Source of the DNA: Emergomyces orientalis
Lineage: Eukaryota > Ascomycota > Eurotiomycetes > Onygenales > Ajellomycetaceae
Direction: 5' to 3'
Length of the DNA stretch: 64,000 nt
Assembly (NCBI GenBank): GCA_002110485.1
Contig: MOWL01000004.1
Span: 682,001 to 746,000, forward strand
In this document: piece by piece, positions 46,623 through 58,985 of the stretch
How positions within the stretch are numbered: position 1 is the first letter of the stretch
Layout: every line of letters begins with the position of its first letter
Made by a program: the position numbers and the translations under genes
The notes under the pieces: generated by a model
What the model was told of the DNA's origin: nothing
Seen by the model: the letters and a program-made list of their open reading frames with translations, nothing else
Databases searched by the model: none

Positions 46623-47855
46623 TTGAATCTCAATGTGAAGAGTGTAGTTGTTATCGAGGCTAAGGTTGCTAGAGTTAATATGCTGGGCTATGATAAGCTC
46701 TACTATATGGATGGTTACCCTGAGGGCATAGCTCTGACGATGGAAACAGTGTCTTCGCCGGAATCTGGGGCGGATAGTATTACCCGCAAATTCGCTCTTG
46801 GTCCATCAGCCGACAGCTTGTTTTGGGTGGATGGGAGAGGTGTGTTGGACATAGATCGTGATCCATGTATGTATAAGGCATATGCACCCCCTAACCAAGA
46901 CCAGAGTAACAGTTGGAACTCGGAAATGCCAGGGAAAACTGCAACAGATTTCGTTTCCGCCATCGCGAATCGCGAGATAGCTTGCATTCAAAAGCATATC
47001 ACAAACGAACCCAGGATTCTAAACTTTGGTGGACAGAATGATACAGATACGGCACATGGAGCCCATATCCGTTTGCTCGAAAAGAAGCTCACCGCCATTC
47101 CATACATCCTACCTCGGCCACCACAATATCTGCCGTCCTGTCCTGCTGCAACGCTATCCCCACATAGATAACATCTTTGTGGACAACGCTGATCCGACAA
47201 ACATATTAGCAATATAATTGACTGGCAGGCAAACCTCAGCGGCACCGCTGTATCTCCAAGCGAGATTTCCCTCAGTGTTGGACTACGAAGACCAAGGCCC
47301 ATATCCTCAGGGTGCTGTTCAACCTCAACTTCCCGACAATTATGATTGTCTATCCGAGCAAGAAAAAGCGCAGGCAAAAGAACAGCATTCCCGCTTTTGC
47401 CTTAAAGAAAATTCTACGAGCTGGCTTCTAGGAAATATTAAACGGGGATGTTACCAGGGCTATGGATGCTATGCGCGCGCAACAATGATGATCCGGTTGT
47501 TCGTTCATCTTTTTCATCTACTGGGCCAGACGGCTGTGGAACGGGCCGATTCCAGCGCAATAACTTCTTATTCGGATATATGAGATGTGGGACTTGATTT
47601 GTATGAGTCGGGGATTTGAGAAACCCCCCCCCCCCCCCCTTTTTTTCCGTTTAATGATACTCCAGAGGAAATTTCCAGGCACCACTGGGAGACGGCGCGG
47701 GTGTGGGCGGAGGCGTATAAGGAGTTTCGTAACCCTCTTGCACAAGTGGGTGTGGTGGTGTTGTGAAGGATGGGTGGGTGTCTCATGAGGAGCATGAGGA
47801 GGCCTTGCGCGTGTTTAATGAGTGTAAAGGGAAGTTGAAGGAGCGGAGGAAGTAA
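46623..47855 (+). pseudogene. Decayed or mis-sequenced protein gene, family not recognised
   Basis: The stretch has protein-like segments in different frames. Frame one, 46623-47171, includes YDKLYYMDGYPEGIALTMET, FALGPSADSLFWVDGRGVLD and IANREIACIQKHITNEPRI, then stops. A second segment at 47170-47217 reads FVDNADPTNILAI. A third, 47218-47583, includes QLPDNYDCLSEQEKAQAKEQ and NSTSWLLGNIKRGC. Near the end, HHWETARVWAEAYKEFRNPL (about 47681-47742) runs into a stop. One base shift inside a GTG repeat (47745-47765) would continue it as KDGWVSHEEHEEALRVFNEC and KGKLKERRK before a stop at about 47855. A C16-T7 homopolymer at 47624-47646 separates segments. Introns could explain some breaks, but the last one is too close for splicing. 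I could not identify the family. Confidence 0.35.
47624..47646. repeat. C16-T7 homopolymer junction
   Basis: Sixteen consecutive C followed by seven T, inside the decayed coding region. Runs of this length are prone to length errors. Confidence 0.9.
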
Positions 47856-49802
47856 GGTCGATGAGGTTTTGTATGTTTTTGGATTAGGGGGTTTTTATTT
47901 TTATTTTTATTTTTATTTTTATTTTTTATCTTTATATTTCATTTTCATTTCTACTCTATTTATTTTTTGTTCGTGCTGCCCAGCATAAACGACCTATACT
48001 GGACGCAGTGAAAGGTAATTTTACTTAACGAGGGCTCGAGTTTAACTACCCTGGCTGGCGTTCGGGGTAGCAGCTCGTTATATGAAACCTACGCAGCTAC
48101 AGGCTAAGAACAGCAAGGTCAGGTCAATCTGAGAGTCCAGTTCGGCTCCTCCCGCTCTGGCACATATGGATACTGACTAACTACTAACTACTCCAGCAAA
48201 TATACCCAGGACATACGAGGATATAAAGCGTCAAGTAACGAAAAATCTTTACACCAGAACAGCGTACATAGTACCTACATACATATATAACCACACATAT
48301 ACAGAACAGGTCGTTAATAAATCTCTCATATTAAAACAATCACTGGCACCAGAGCATATTCTATTTCAATACAGCTAACCAACCAACCATGCTAACTAAT
48401 TTGAAAACAATGTGCCTGGCCGGGCAGAGGATGTACCTAGTTATGTATCATCATCAGATCGTTTTTCATTTTTCATTTCATTTTTCAGACAAGCTCAGCG
48501 TGTCTATGTGCTGTAGTCGAGCGCGTGGGAGCAGGGCGGGGATTGATTGGGCGGGTGGAGAGAGCTGGAGCTGCCAGTTTTACCGGGGGGGATTTTCTTG
48601 TCTTTTTCTTGTCTTTTCTGGCATAGGGGGCATAGGGGGCATAGGGGGGCCATCCATGCCAATAAAGCCCGCAGCTAAGTTGTTAACTACTAGTCACTAA
48701 TTTGCACGAACTGTGCTTGGGGTTGCTTGGAGCGGTTTGGAGTATTGTTAGTATTGTTTGTTTTTATACGGAGTAACTAGGTGTAGTTACTGGATATGAA
48801 ACGTGGAGTGGAATTGCAATTGCAGTGGCTGGAGAGGAATAGATAAAAAACAAATAAATGTTCTGGGCCCCGCTGAGCCCATGGATGTATCTTGCGCTGG
48901 AAATAGTATGGGGAGTGACATTGTTACCAGCTGCCGGAAACTAGACACCGAGGTATCTCCACATCTGAGATATATGCCATTATGTTATTGTAATTCGTGC
49001 TGTATTTTAATCTTCTATCCAGTCTCCACAGCTACCGATGTGGCTCAACTCCCAAACTCCCCCAGACCACAGCACACCAGCTCAGCACATGGGGCAATCA
49101 GCCGTTGTGATTAACAGGAGCTAGACAAGACGGGCTGATATTGGCCCAGACGATTGGCTGCTGCAGGTAGTTTTGGCAGAGTAGTTAACTCGTACAAGCT
49201 TTTTTGAGTTTTGTTTTTTTTTTTTGATCTTTTCTCTTCCAAAATTTATTATTATAATTATTCTTCTCTTTCTTCTTAATATCTGAGGTATCTTCTTGCT
49301 GTTGAATTTCCACCGGCATTCTTCTTTAATCTCTATTATATTATTTATTTTAATTATTATACGGGAACAGCCCAATTAAAATAATTAAAATAGCTATAAC
49401 TTATATATTGAGAACAATATCCGAGGGAAGCACTGCAACCGTTTCCCCTTTTTCTATAACTATATATATTTCTTCTTGCGGTTGAACTTTTTATTTTTTA
49501 TTTTTTGAGTTTTTCTACAGCCCAGTCACCAGCCACCACCATCATTCCCCCATCTCATCATCCACCATCCATCATCAGGCAAAAGGACGATCAAAAGACA
49601 AATCACTCGCCTCATCCATCCCCAAGCCAAACTCGGTCAACTCGGTCAACTTCAATATCCAAACCACACAAACCTCAATATTCTTTAATTCTTCTATTCT
49701 TCTATTCCTTTTTCTTCTTTTCTTCTTCTTCTTCTTCTTCTTTTCTACTTCCCTTATCCTGGTTCCCCCGATAATCCCACTGGCGTGACCAATGTCCTCC
49801 CC
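47856..49802. other. 1.9 kb upstream region of KCS1
   Basis: No supported gene. It contains the TTTTTA repeat, three tandem copies of CATAGGGGG at 48622-48648, AT-rich DNA at 49200-49500, and a strongly pyrimidine-rich leader at 49680-49770 (TTCTTCTTC runs) just before the KCS1 start. Confidence 0.45.
47891..47930. repeat. (TTTTTA)n short tandem repeat
   Basis: About six imperfect copies of a T5A unit directly downstream of the decayed gene. Confidence 0.85.
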
Positions 49803-50806
49803 ATGTCAACGCCTTCTTCCGCTCCCGTTGATCCCTCGTCCACAACCCTGGTGACACCTGCGCCCGATGCCCCTCATGATTCGAGCTGTCTGCAATCTAA
49901 ATGTAAATCTAATTCCAAGCCTAAACCCCCTGGCCGCTGCCCGCTCAGCCAACAGCCTGCCCACGTTGCCCACGTTGCTCTCCGCGCTCCCACTACTACG
50001 AAGACTTCTCCAACTACGACTGCGACTAATGATGCCCCTACACCTCATGCAGGCCGGTTAAAACCTCCCAATGTCTCGATCCCTCTTAAACGGACAAACA
50101 CTGCTCCTGCTAAGCATTTCTTCTCCTCCTCCTCCTCCTCCTCCTCCTCCTCCCCTCTGTCTTCTGCCCCCTCCGTAATCTCCTCCTCATTTCGACCCCG
50201 GAGCCCCCAATTGTCCGAGCGAGAAAGTATTTTTGCCACGCATTACCTGCCCTCAGACAACGATGTAAATAATACTCCTGCCCAAAGGGACGTGGGAAGA
50301 AGAGGCCCATCCAAACTTCGCCAGCAATTGCTACAGTTTGGGTCAGGGCCTGGCTTAGAAGAGTCTGCTACAGGAGGGCGGCAAGTGGAAGAAGAAAAGG
50401 AAGAAGAAGGACAGGGACAGTTATCACCGTTATCGTTGACGACACTGCAGACGGCTGCGGAAAGTGGAAAATTCCGCGGGCAGAATTATAGTAATAATAA
50501 TAACGACGACGACGACGACGACACAAACACAAACACAAACAAAAATATTAATATTAATATTAATATTACCAACAACAACAATATTGGCGGCAACACTCTG
50601 CAGCTTCCTGACCGTCGGCAAGATGGCAATGCTCCTTGCCTGTCCACTGACCCCGTGCGGAAGGACAGCTTCAAGTCGATTTCTTCTTCTCCGTCTTCGT
50701 CTTCGTTTCTCCCGCGCTCTTCTCCCTTGCCACCCTCGCGTCCCCGACTGTCTCCCCCGCCTCTCGTTCCGATGACGACCACCCAGCTTCCGCAGCGAGC
50801 CTGCGG

Positions 50807-50837
<31 letters not shown>

Positions 50838-53800
50838 GGTGGTGGTGGGATTATCCCTTCCAATCACCCTCACGGAATTGACACCTTCTTCCAATCCCCT
50901 TCACGTACGACTAATTCCCCGTCCGCAGAACACCCACCACCACCCCGGATTTCTAGAGCAAGGACTTGGGACTCACTTGACACCGTTTCTCCATACTCCC
51001 CGGATTCTCAAAGAGATAAAGTTAAAAGTACTACCCTAGCTACCCCTGCTACAAGTACACCTTCGACTACGACAAGTTCCAGCAAAATGTCGGCGAGCTC
51101 GATGGCCACTAAGCCATTGCCCAGGGAAAATACTAGCAGGGTGCAGGCATCATCAACAACCTCCACGCAGCCACCCGACCAGGCGCAGTCCCAATCCCGG
51201 GCCCGGGCCAGGGGCCACTCCTCTGATTCCCGTCGAGATCGTCCTTCCACGCGAAGCTCGAGCAAGAACCACCATTCACGCCAAGAGACTTCTATCGAAG
51301 CTGATCTGGCCAATGCTGAGCCAGCTGCTCACGTTCGGAGTCGCAAATCAAGCCACTATCTAGGTCTATTTAAAGAGAATACAAAGTCTCCCGAACGCAA
51401 AAAACGGGATGAGCGTCTCGTGGAGCGGGCCGTTAGAGACCAGGAACGTCAACATGGTGGCGAAAGGAATTATTCTGGCGAGCGGGGAAGACTGTTTCCT
51501 GCAGCTGAGGGTTCTTCTTCTTCTTCTTCGTCGCGGTCTCAGGTTATACTCCTCCCCCCAGGCGTATCAGGGCCCCACCAGTTACAACGGGAGGACGACG
51601 ATACTTCGCACGATGAAGATGGACGAGGTGCTGTAGCTGACTCCACTGGCACTACTCCTACCCAACGCGCCACGCGACACCCGCTTCATACCGATAGCAC
51701 AGAAGAAAAGCCACGCATAGATAGGTGGAGGAAGGTTCCTGTTGAACTCCTGGACGAAATTAAGAATTACCGCGGCTTCGTTTCTCCCTCAGCAAGCAGC
51801 TTGCCCACCCCAATCTTGGATCGTGGATCGCCTCTTGTTTTCGGATCGGATTCCACTTTCGAAAGTAATTCTGCAGGGTCTGACACCACCCAGCGTCTCA
51901 TAGGGGAGGGCTCTGAAAGCTACGAGGACGAGGAACGGATCTCTTCCGCACTCTACTTCCCACACCAACGCCCGGAATCAGAAGAGGCCGAGGTCGAGGT
52001 CGAGGTCGAGCGGCTCCAGACACCGGAGGAAGAGGAACTTCCCGAGGAGGAGCTCGAGCGATTGTCCATCGGGGAAGTTCGTGAGGTTGTGCCAAACGAG
52101 CCACCCAACCATGTGGATATATCTTTGCATTCGGACGGTGACACTAAACTCTTCCATGGAGACCTACCGAAGGCCCCTGAGGTGCAGGCCAGTGAAATGA
52201 ATGACCGCTCACTGACCACGATTTCAGAGTTGGGCCTTGAATCAACGTCTGAGTCTGAATTTGGCTCAGCGGATGAGAGTGGGCTCTCTGCTCGTGAGGA
52301 AGAATCTAGTTTAACAGACGATGCAGGGGCTATGCCAGCTACTGCGGCGCAGCACCACCACCATCAACATCCTACACGCCCTAGACGAAAACACCCGCAT
52401 GCGCCTACAGCGCCGCTTGGAGCTGTCGAGCTAAAGCCGTATCGACATCAAGTGGGTGGCCATACCACAGTATTTAGATTTTCCCGACGAGCTGTCTGTA
52501 AGCAATTGAACAATCGTGAGAATGAGTTTTATGAGCGGATTGAGCGCAGGCATCCGGAGATGTTGATGTTCCTTGCAAGGTTCGTCTCGTGGTTCCCCCT
52601 TCTTTCCGCCCTGGACCTCGCATAGATAGATTGATGTGTTATGATTAACCGGTTGCTAATGGCGCGTTATTCACCTTGCTGTAGATATATTGGCGTTCTC
52701 AACGTAACATTCTCCAAAGGCCCAAAGCGACCAAAAAATAAACCCGATGAGACTCCCATTGAAAACGGAGCTGCTTCCTCCACTTCCCCGAAAAACGGCA
52801 CTGAGAAAACCCCGGAGGTTTCGAAAGAAACCAAAAACATTGAAAGTTCGCGAATCTTTAGCCAATCGCAAGTTACCGGGGTTATTCCAAAGGTGATCCT
52901 TGAGAATAACCGACATATAATTCCGTTAGATCTTTTTACCTCTTCTGGGTCTCCGGACAGTAGAGATACTTCTAGCACCCGGCAAACCGCTGGTTATGAC
53001 GACGTTGCGCTCAAGTCGGTGTCGTCATCGTCCACCAGTACACCTCCTCTAAAAAGGCATGGAGCAAGCTGGGGCGCGACAACTGTGAATACAAAACTAC
53101 AGGAACAGGTTCTCAGGGAGGTTTTTGCTCCGCCCCCAATTCACCATCATCGCCGCCACGCCCGTGGACATCACTCCTTGTCTAGACTGCGGGCTGAGGC
53201 CTCACGAAGGCGTAGCCATGTTTCGATAGATCGCCCTTCCTCGCAGGGCGACAGCTCTACTCGCAACGTCCGCGAAGGATCGATGCCTCCACTCCGAATG
53301 AACCGGGACGAGGACAAGCAAGAAACCAACTTATCGTCGGCGGCTTCTACGATCGTGAATGGGGATACTACACATGCGCTGGAGAAAATCCAGACTGAAG
53401 AAACACCATATCGTCCTAAAGTCTTGGCACCGACTAGTTCTCATCGGATAAGGCGGCGCCACTCTGGTAGCGGGCTCGAAAGAAAACGAAGCATGAGCAC
53501 AAGCAAGGCTGGAGACCTTGTTTATTTTGATGACGAGGGGTATGGTGGGGATAAGGAAGATGAGATCTTCAGGATGGAGCCGGAAGCGGTGCCACCGCCT
53601 GCTTCTTCGCAACCTGTTACTAACACTGCCTTTGTTTTTGATGAGTCTTCTTCCGGAAATCAAGAAGGGCAAGGAGAAACTACTTTGGAGTTGGCCACTC
53701 CACGCCAAAACAAGAAATTATCTGTCGCTTTGGAGACATCCGTTGGGGGCCCTGTGCGTCTCCCTGTAAACCCCAAAGAAGCACGGACGACGCGGGATGA

Positions 53801-54692
53801 GCGGGTTCAGTTCTTCCTGCTTCTTGAAGACCTTACTGCCGGAATGAATAGGCCGTGTGTACTCGACCTAAAAATGGGCACTCGTCAGTATGGAATCGAG
53901 GCCGATGAGAAAAAGAAGAAATCTCAGAGACGCAAGTGCCAAACTACTACGTCGCAGCAACTGGGCGTGCGGCTTTGTGGGATGCAGGTTTGGAATATAA
54001 AGAAACAAGACTATCTTTTCGAGGATAAATATTTCGGGCGTGACCTCACGGCAGGACGACAGTTCCAGGACGCACTCACGAGGTTCTTGTATGATGGCGT
54101 TAGCTATTCTAGCGTTACGAAGAAGATTCCTATTATCCTCGACAAACTCGCTCGGCTGGAGAGTATGGTGCGGCGACTACCTGGTTACAGGCTTTACGCC
54201 AGTAGCCTCTTGATCCTCTACGATGGGGAAAAATCCGTAGAACCAGAGAAACCCGATGATGCCACGACGACCGGGGGTGATCGTGACCCTGGAAAACTGC
54301 AGAAAAAGGGAACAGCAGCAGCAGACGATAAGGAAGGCCACAACAACTCCGGCCTCCGTGTGAAAATCGTCGATTTCGCCAACTGCATCACAGGCGAGGA
54401 TGGCATACCGCCCAACGCGCCCTGCCCGCCCCATCACCCGCATGACATCGATCGCGGATACCTGCGCGGCTTGCGCTCGCTGCGGATGTACTTCCAGCGC
54501 ATATTGAAGGAGATTAACGATGAGGATTATGTTGAGAGGGGGGAAGGAGAGGGGATGGCGTTTGTGCCGCGTGGCAGGGCGGGGATGGGGATGGGGATGG
54601 GAATAGGTAGGGCGAATGGGGGTGATGGGTATGATGGTGGGTTTTGGGAGGAGGGGGTTATGGATAGTGATCCTGGGGAGGTTAGTGTTTAG
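49803..54692 (+). CDS. KCS1: Inositol hexakisphosphate kinase KCS1
   Basis: Two exons, 49803-52579 and 52685-54692, give 1594 aa; the start is the first in-frame ATG. The first 900 residues are Ser/Pro-rich low complexity, with runs encoded by TCC, GAC, AAT and GGT repeats. The kinase part begins near [20 protein letters not shown], crosses the intron at [14 protein letters not shown], and ends near the C-terminus. Its catalytic motifs are PCVLDLKMG (about 1315, the PxxxDxKxG inositol-binding motif), SSLLILYDG (about 1433) and VKIVDFANC (about 1487, the metal-binding Asp). The enzyme converts IP6 to 5-IP7, which controls phosphate sensing and vacuole function. A long insertion between the two kinase halves (about 940-1270) is normal for fungal Kcs1. 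A Gly/Met-rich tail closes the protein. Confidence 0.95.
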
Positions 54693-56012
54693 GCTCTTTG
54701 TTATATTCTGGTTTTTGTCTTCCTGGTATTTTTTCTTTTACTTCATTACTTTTTGTTAAAGACGGCATGGCATGATTGGTGGGGAAAGCAACTTTTACTT
54801 TACTCGAACTACTTTTCTGGGTCGATTCGATTCGATTGTAGTGTCTGTTTCTTTTTTCTTTTATTATTCGTGGCACTTTTTTTATTATTTTTTTATATAT
54901 TTTTTATAATGTTGTTTTTCTTCTCTTTTCTTACAGGTGTTATTTTTCCCGCATCTTTTCTCATTTTGTTCCTCTTCTCTTTTCTTTTTCATAACTCTTT
55001 TTCTTAAATTTCCCCCACCTTTTTTTATATTATGTATGGCGATGGGAATGGTCATGGAAATGGGAAACGGGAAACGGGATTGGGATTGGGATTGGATTAT
55101 TGGATGGAGTTTTGTTCTTTTCTTCTCTTTTTCGGAAACATAACTAGATTTGATGAAATGAAACGGAATGAAATCACATTATATTATATTTTACTATAGC
55201 ATGGTATTGCTGAGCTGAGTGTTGGTGTTCGTGGAAATGGTATGCTCGTGTTAATGCTTTGTATGGTGATTCTATTCTCAGTACTCCGTACGGAGTAGAA
55301 TTAAATATTTTTGACATAGTTCGGAGTTCGGAATAACCACCATACCGTCATTGCCGAGGTTTATATCACGTGGACGAGGAAACTGCCTAAATAGGAAAAG
55401 CGTCAAACGGGCCCCCTGCTGACGTCGACGGTGATAACGACACTCAGTATGATCAACAACAACAACGACAACAACAACAACAACAAGACCACCGACGCGA
55501 TACGGCAGTGCAGGATTGAGAGAGTGAGTGTGTGAGAGAGAGAGAGACAGAGAGAGACAAGGCATTGAGATAATCTAGGTATTCTTGAAACTACTCTGTG
55601 GAGGTTTCCCGTCCTCTCCTGAATACAAAGGTGGAGCTGGGGGTATCTATTATCCTTGATCCTCCGAGAGGGAATCTTCCGGCCGCCTAGGGCAAGCGAC
55701 AATGTTTCCAATCCATATAAATTCGACCACAGCTACTGGAGAAAACTAGGGATTTTTTGTGATCCTATCTCTGAGCAAGAAAGAAACTTATCTATGCCCA
55801 ATGACCCTGGATATCAAAATTGTGTCTTCTGAGCCGAAGTTTGGGCGTTGCCTGTTGTCTGAACCGGACGTGATTGTGGTGCTTTGATTGGGAGAGAAAC
55901 TCGGAGGGGAAATCCTACTTATCATACCTATAATGACTATCACGGGGGGACGACCTCTCTGTCTCTCTATTTTACGCAACCATCCCCCACATCTGGGTTC
56001 TCCCCCTCGAAG
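54693..56012. other. 1.3 kb between KCS1 and MCH1
   Basis: The left part is very T-rich (54840-55030). Short GGGATT and GGGAAAC repeats lie at 55064-55096. An ATCACGTG element sits at 55365-55372, a (CAA)n tract at 55456-55490, and a (GA)n tract at 55527-55560. No gene recognised; the right part must hold the MCH1 promoter and leader. Confidence 0.45.
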
Positions 56013-58187
56013 ATGCCAGCCCTCAATAATACCCGCCATGCTAGAATCATCGATAAGCGAGATTTCGACGCCAATCGACCTTTACTCCTTCGCGACACTG
56101 AAGACGAGGATGATGGTGATGATGATTATGATCATGATGGGACAAATAGAGATGGACGGGGGGCTAGTTTCAGACAATATGGCCGCAGCAGAAGCAATGG
56201 CCATGCCGATGATGGTGACGATGGAGCCAGTGTGTTCGAAGAAGTCGTCTCTGAGATTAGAGACCGGGATAGGAAGCTGCTGAAGCAGCAGGCGGTTAGG
56301 ATTCTGAGCTTTATATGGGGGGTTGGGAGTGCGTATGTTGGGTTCCTTTCTCCCCTTTTTCTCGTATTTTCATATTAAGGCACTGGAGTGATTTTTTGGG
56401 GGGGGGAAAAGCTCCCTTACCACATCATCTTCTATAAAAAACTAATAAATTGGCTTGTTTTTGGGGGTAAATGATGAAGGCTCTGCGCCGGAAGCATAAC
56501 CGCATTCTCCCTCTACGGACCCCTCCTCCAAACCCGCCTCCACTACTCTCAATTCCGCGTCAACGCCGTCGCTGTCGCCGCGGCGGTTTCCATGTACCTC
56601 CCCGTGGCGTTTTTCGGCTATCTATGCGACAGATACACTCCAGGCCCAATATCATTCATCTCCGCCCTCCTTTTCGGCCCCGGATACCTCCTCGCGGCAT
56701 TCACCTACAAATCCGGACCCCCTGTTGACGCAGGCGGCACGGGATGGCCGTTCGCGGTCATGATTATATCGTTTATTGGCGTGGGTGCTGGCACATGCTG
56801 CATGTATCTCGCTGCAGTTACGACGTGTGCGAAGAACTTTGGCCGCGGAAAACATAAGGGCATTATGCTCGCGCTACCTATTGCGGCATTTGGGCTTAGT
56901 GGTATGTGGCAGAGCCAGGTGGGCACGCATCTTCTGTATGAGCGGGGACCGGACGGGCAAAAGGGCGATGTCGATGTCTTCAAATACTTCCTCTTCCTGG
57001 GGATATTGTTGATTGTCGTTGGGGTTGGCGGAACTTTTGCATTGCGCATTGTGGACGAGGAGGAGATGATTGATGAGGCTGTGGAGGAGCTGGAGCGGAG
57101 CGGGATCATTGATGAGAGTGACTTCTTCCGGTCGAGGGAGGAGGTGCGGGCTGCGATATCTTCATCGTCAGGATCGTATGGGACTATGGATGGTAGCGCG
57201 CCTGAGGCTGGCGCTGATTCACCACTGGAGGATGACTCTGAATCCCTTACGCTTTCGCAGGAGGAATGGCAGGATCACCAGAAAGAGGAGCGTAGGAAGA
57301 AGAACTGGCTTCTTAACCAGGAGACGCGGCTATTCTTGAAAGATAGGACGATGTGGTGGCTTGCAGTGGGGTTCTTCCTGATCACAGGCCCCGGAGAGGC
57401 ATATATAAACAATGTGTGTATTACCACTTGGTTGCCCCCCTACTGTCTCAACTTTCTTCTCCCTTCTGCAGCATCCTCACTAATAACTCCCCCAAAAATA
57501 AAATAAAAGGTCGGCACCATAATCCCAACTCTAACACCTCCCTCATACCCTCCCAAACTTCCACCTCCCGCCGGTCGCCCAGCCACGCACGTCACATCCA
57601 TCGCCCTAACCTCCACCCTTGCCCGCCTCCTAACTGGCTACCTATCCGACCTATTTGCCCCATCCCCCACCCACTCCCACCTCCAACCTTTCTCTCCCTC
57701 CCTAACCACACATCAACCCCAACCCCCACCTTCATTCATCCACCGCATAACCCTCTCCCGCCTAACCTTCCTCCTCCCTTCCGCCCTCCTCCTCTCCCTG
57801 GGCTTCCTCTTCCTCGCCTCACCCCTCCCCCTCTCCTCCCCACAATTCTTCCACCTAACCACCGCCCTCGTCGGCCTCGGCTACGGCGCCTCATTCGCGC
57901 TTGTGCCCATTATCATTTCCGTCGTGTGGGGCGTGGAGAATTTCGGCACGAATTGGGGTGTTGTTGCTATGTTTCCGGCGGCGGGGGCGGCGGTTTGGGG
58001 AGTGGTTTACTCCGCGGGGTATGAGGCGGCGAGAAGGACGGGTGGGGATGGGGATGGGAATCAGCAGTGTGTTGGTTGGGGTTGTTATGGGTTTTGGGCG
58101 CTTGGGTGTACGGTTAGCGTGTGGGTCGCGATTGGGTTGTGGGCGGTTGCGTGGAAAGGGTGGAAGCGGAGGGGGGTTGTGGTTTGA
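56013..58187 (+). CDS. MCH1: MCH1-type major facilitator (monocarboxylate-transporter-like, probably vacuolar)
   Basis: Three exons, 56013-56332, 56480-57413 and 57510-58187, give 643 aa. An acidic cytosolic N-terminus (DTEDEDDGDDDYDHD) precedes about twelve membrane segments. The first begins at LSFIWGVGSA and continues over the intron as LCAGSITAFSLYGPLLQTRL. The middle has YLPVAFFGYLCDRYTPGP, VIISF-type IISFIGVGAGTCCMYLAAVT and an acidic central loop (SPLEDDSESLTLSQEEWQDH). The second half resumes with RTMWWLAVGFFLITGPGEAY and INN/VGTIIPTLTP. The family is named for similarity to monocarboxylate transporters, but yeast Mch1 does not transport monocarboxylates and its substrate is unknown. 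The gene converges with EME1. Confidence 0.92.
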
Positions 58188-58985
58188 TTGAGAGGGAGGA
58201 GCTTGGGATATGTTGTTGGTGTAGCCGCGGCCGTAACCATGGCCATGCCATGGCTTGCCTGGCAGGGATACGCTGTGTCGATAAGTTGTTCGAGATCGTT
58301 AGTAATTCTGGACATTTCCCCTTTGGTTCTATCTCCCCTATTTAGTTGTATAGATAAGAGACTTTCAGGATTAGATTTTTGGTGAACCAAGATTGGTTTA
58401 GGTGGACCTAGGGATAGGGATAGCTTTCTCCTACTGCATATGAGATTGACAGATGATTTAGCATTTTGAGGAATAGCTAGCTACTTTAGTAGTTTTGCAA
58501 CGCTAATTCACATGTATGCCTAATGCACGTGTATCATTCCTTGGATGGCTGCCAGCATGTGCAAGCGTTGGAACCGAAATAGGGCATTTCCCAGGCGCTA
58601 CAAACGGATAAAACCATGTTCGCCGTTATTGATACTCAATCGATCCGCCGAAGCGTTCATATGTGATATGATGGGCGTTTGAAAGCTCAGAAATACACCA
58701 CATTTCCCAGAATTAAAACAATACAAAAAAGGGATATAGCTCATCCAGTACCTGATAATGCAAAGCAAAAAATTTCCCAAAAAATAATAAACGAAAAATA
58801 TGTTTTTCGTATGAACTGCATTCATAGCTCTCCAACGAGGCGTGCCAAAAAGGAATATATACAAGAGGAGGTATAATTGGTGTGATAAATGGGTTGATAA
58901 ACGCAGTAGACCAATGAAGCCGGATGTAGTAACGCTTGTAATAATAGAGGAGCTCGTTGACGATAGTTTGAATGAGTGAACGAGA
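58188..58985. other. Convergent 3' region between MCH1 and EME1
   Basis: 798 bp with no supported gene. It holds the two 3' untranslated regions; A-rich sequence lies at 58765-58800. Confidence 0.45.

Noticed and set aside
48389..48700. A 103-codon frame containing GIGGIGGIGG
   Set aside because: The Gly-Ile repeat is simply the CATAGGGGG minisatellite. The rest has no protein-like character.
50045..50894. Glu/Arg- and Thr/Asn-rich frames antisense to KCS1
   Set aside because: They are products of the trinucleotide tracts read on the other strand.
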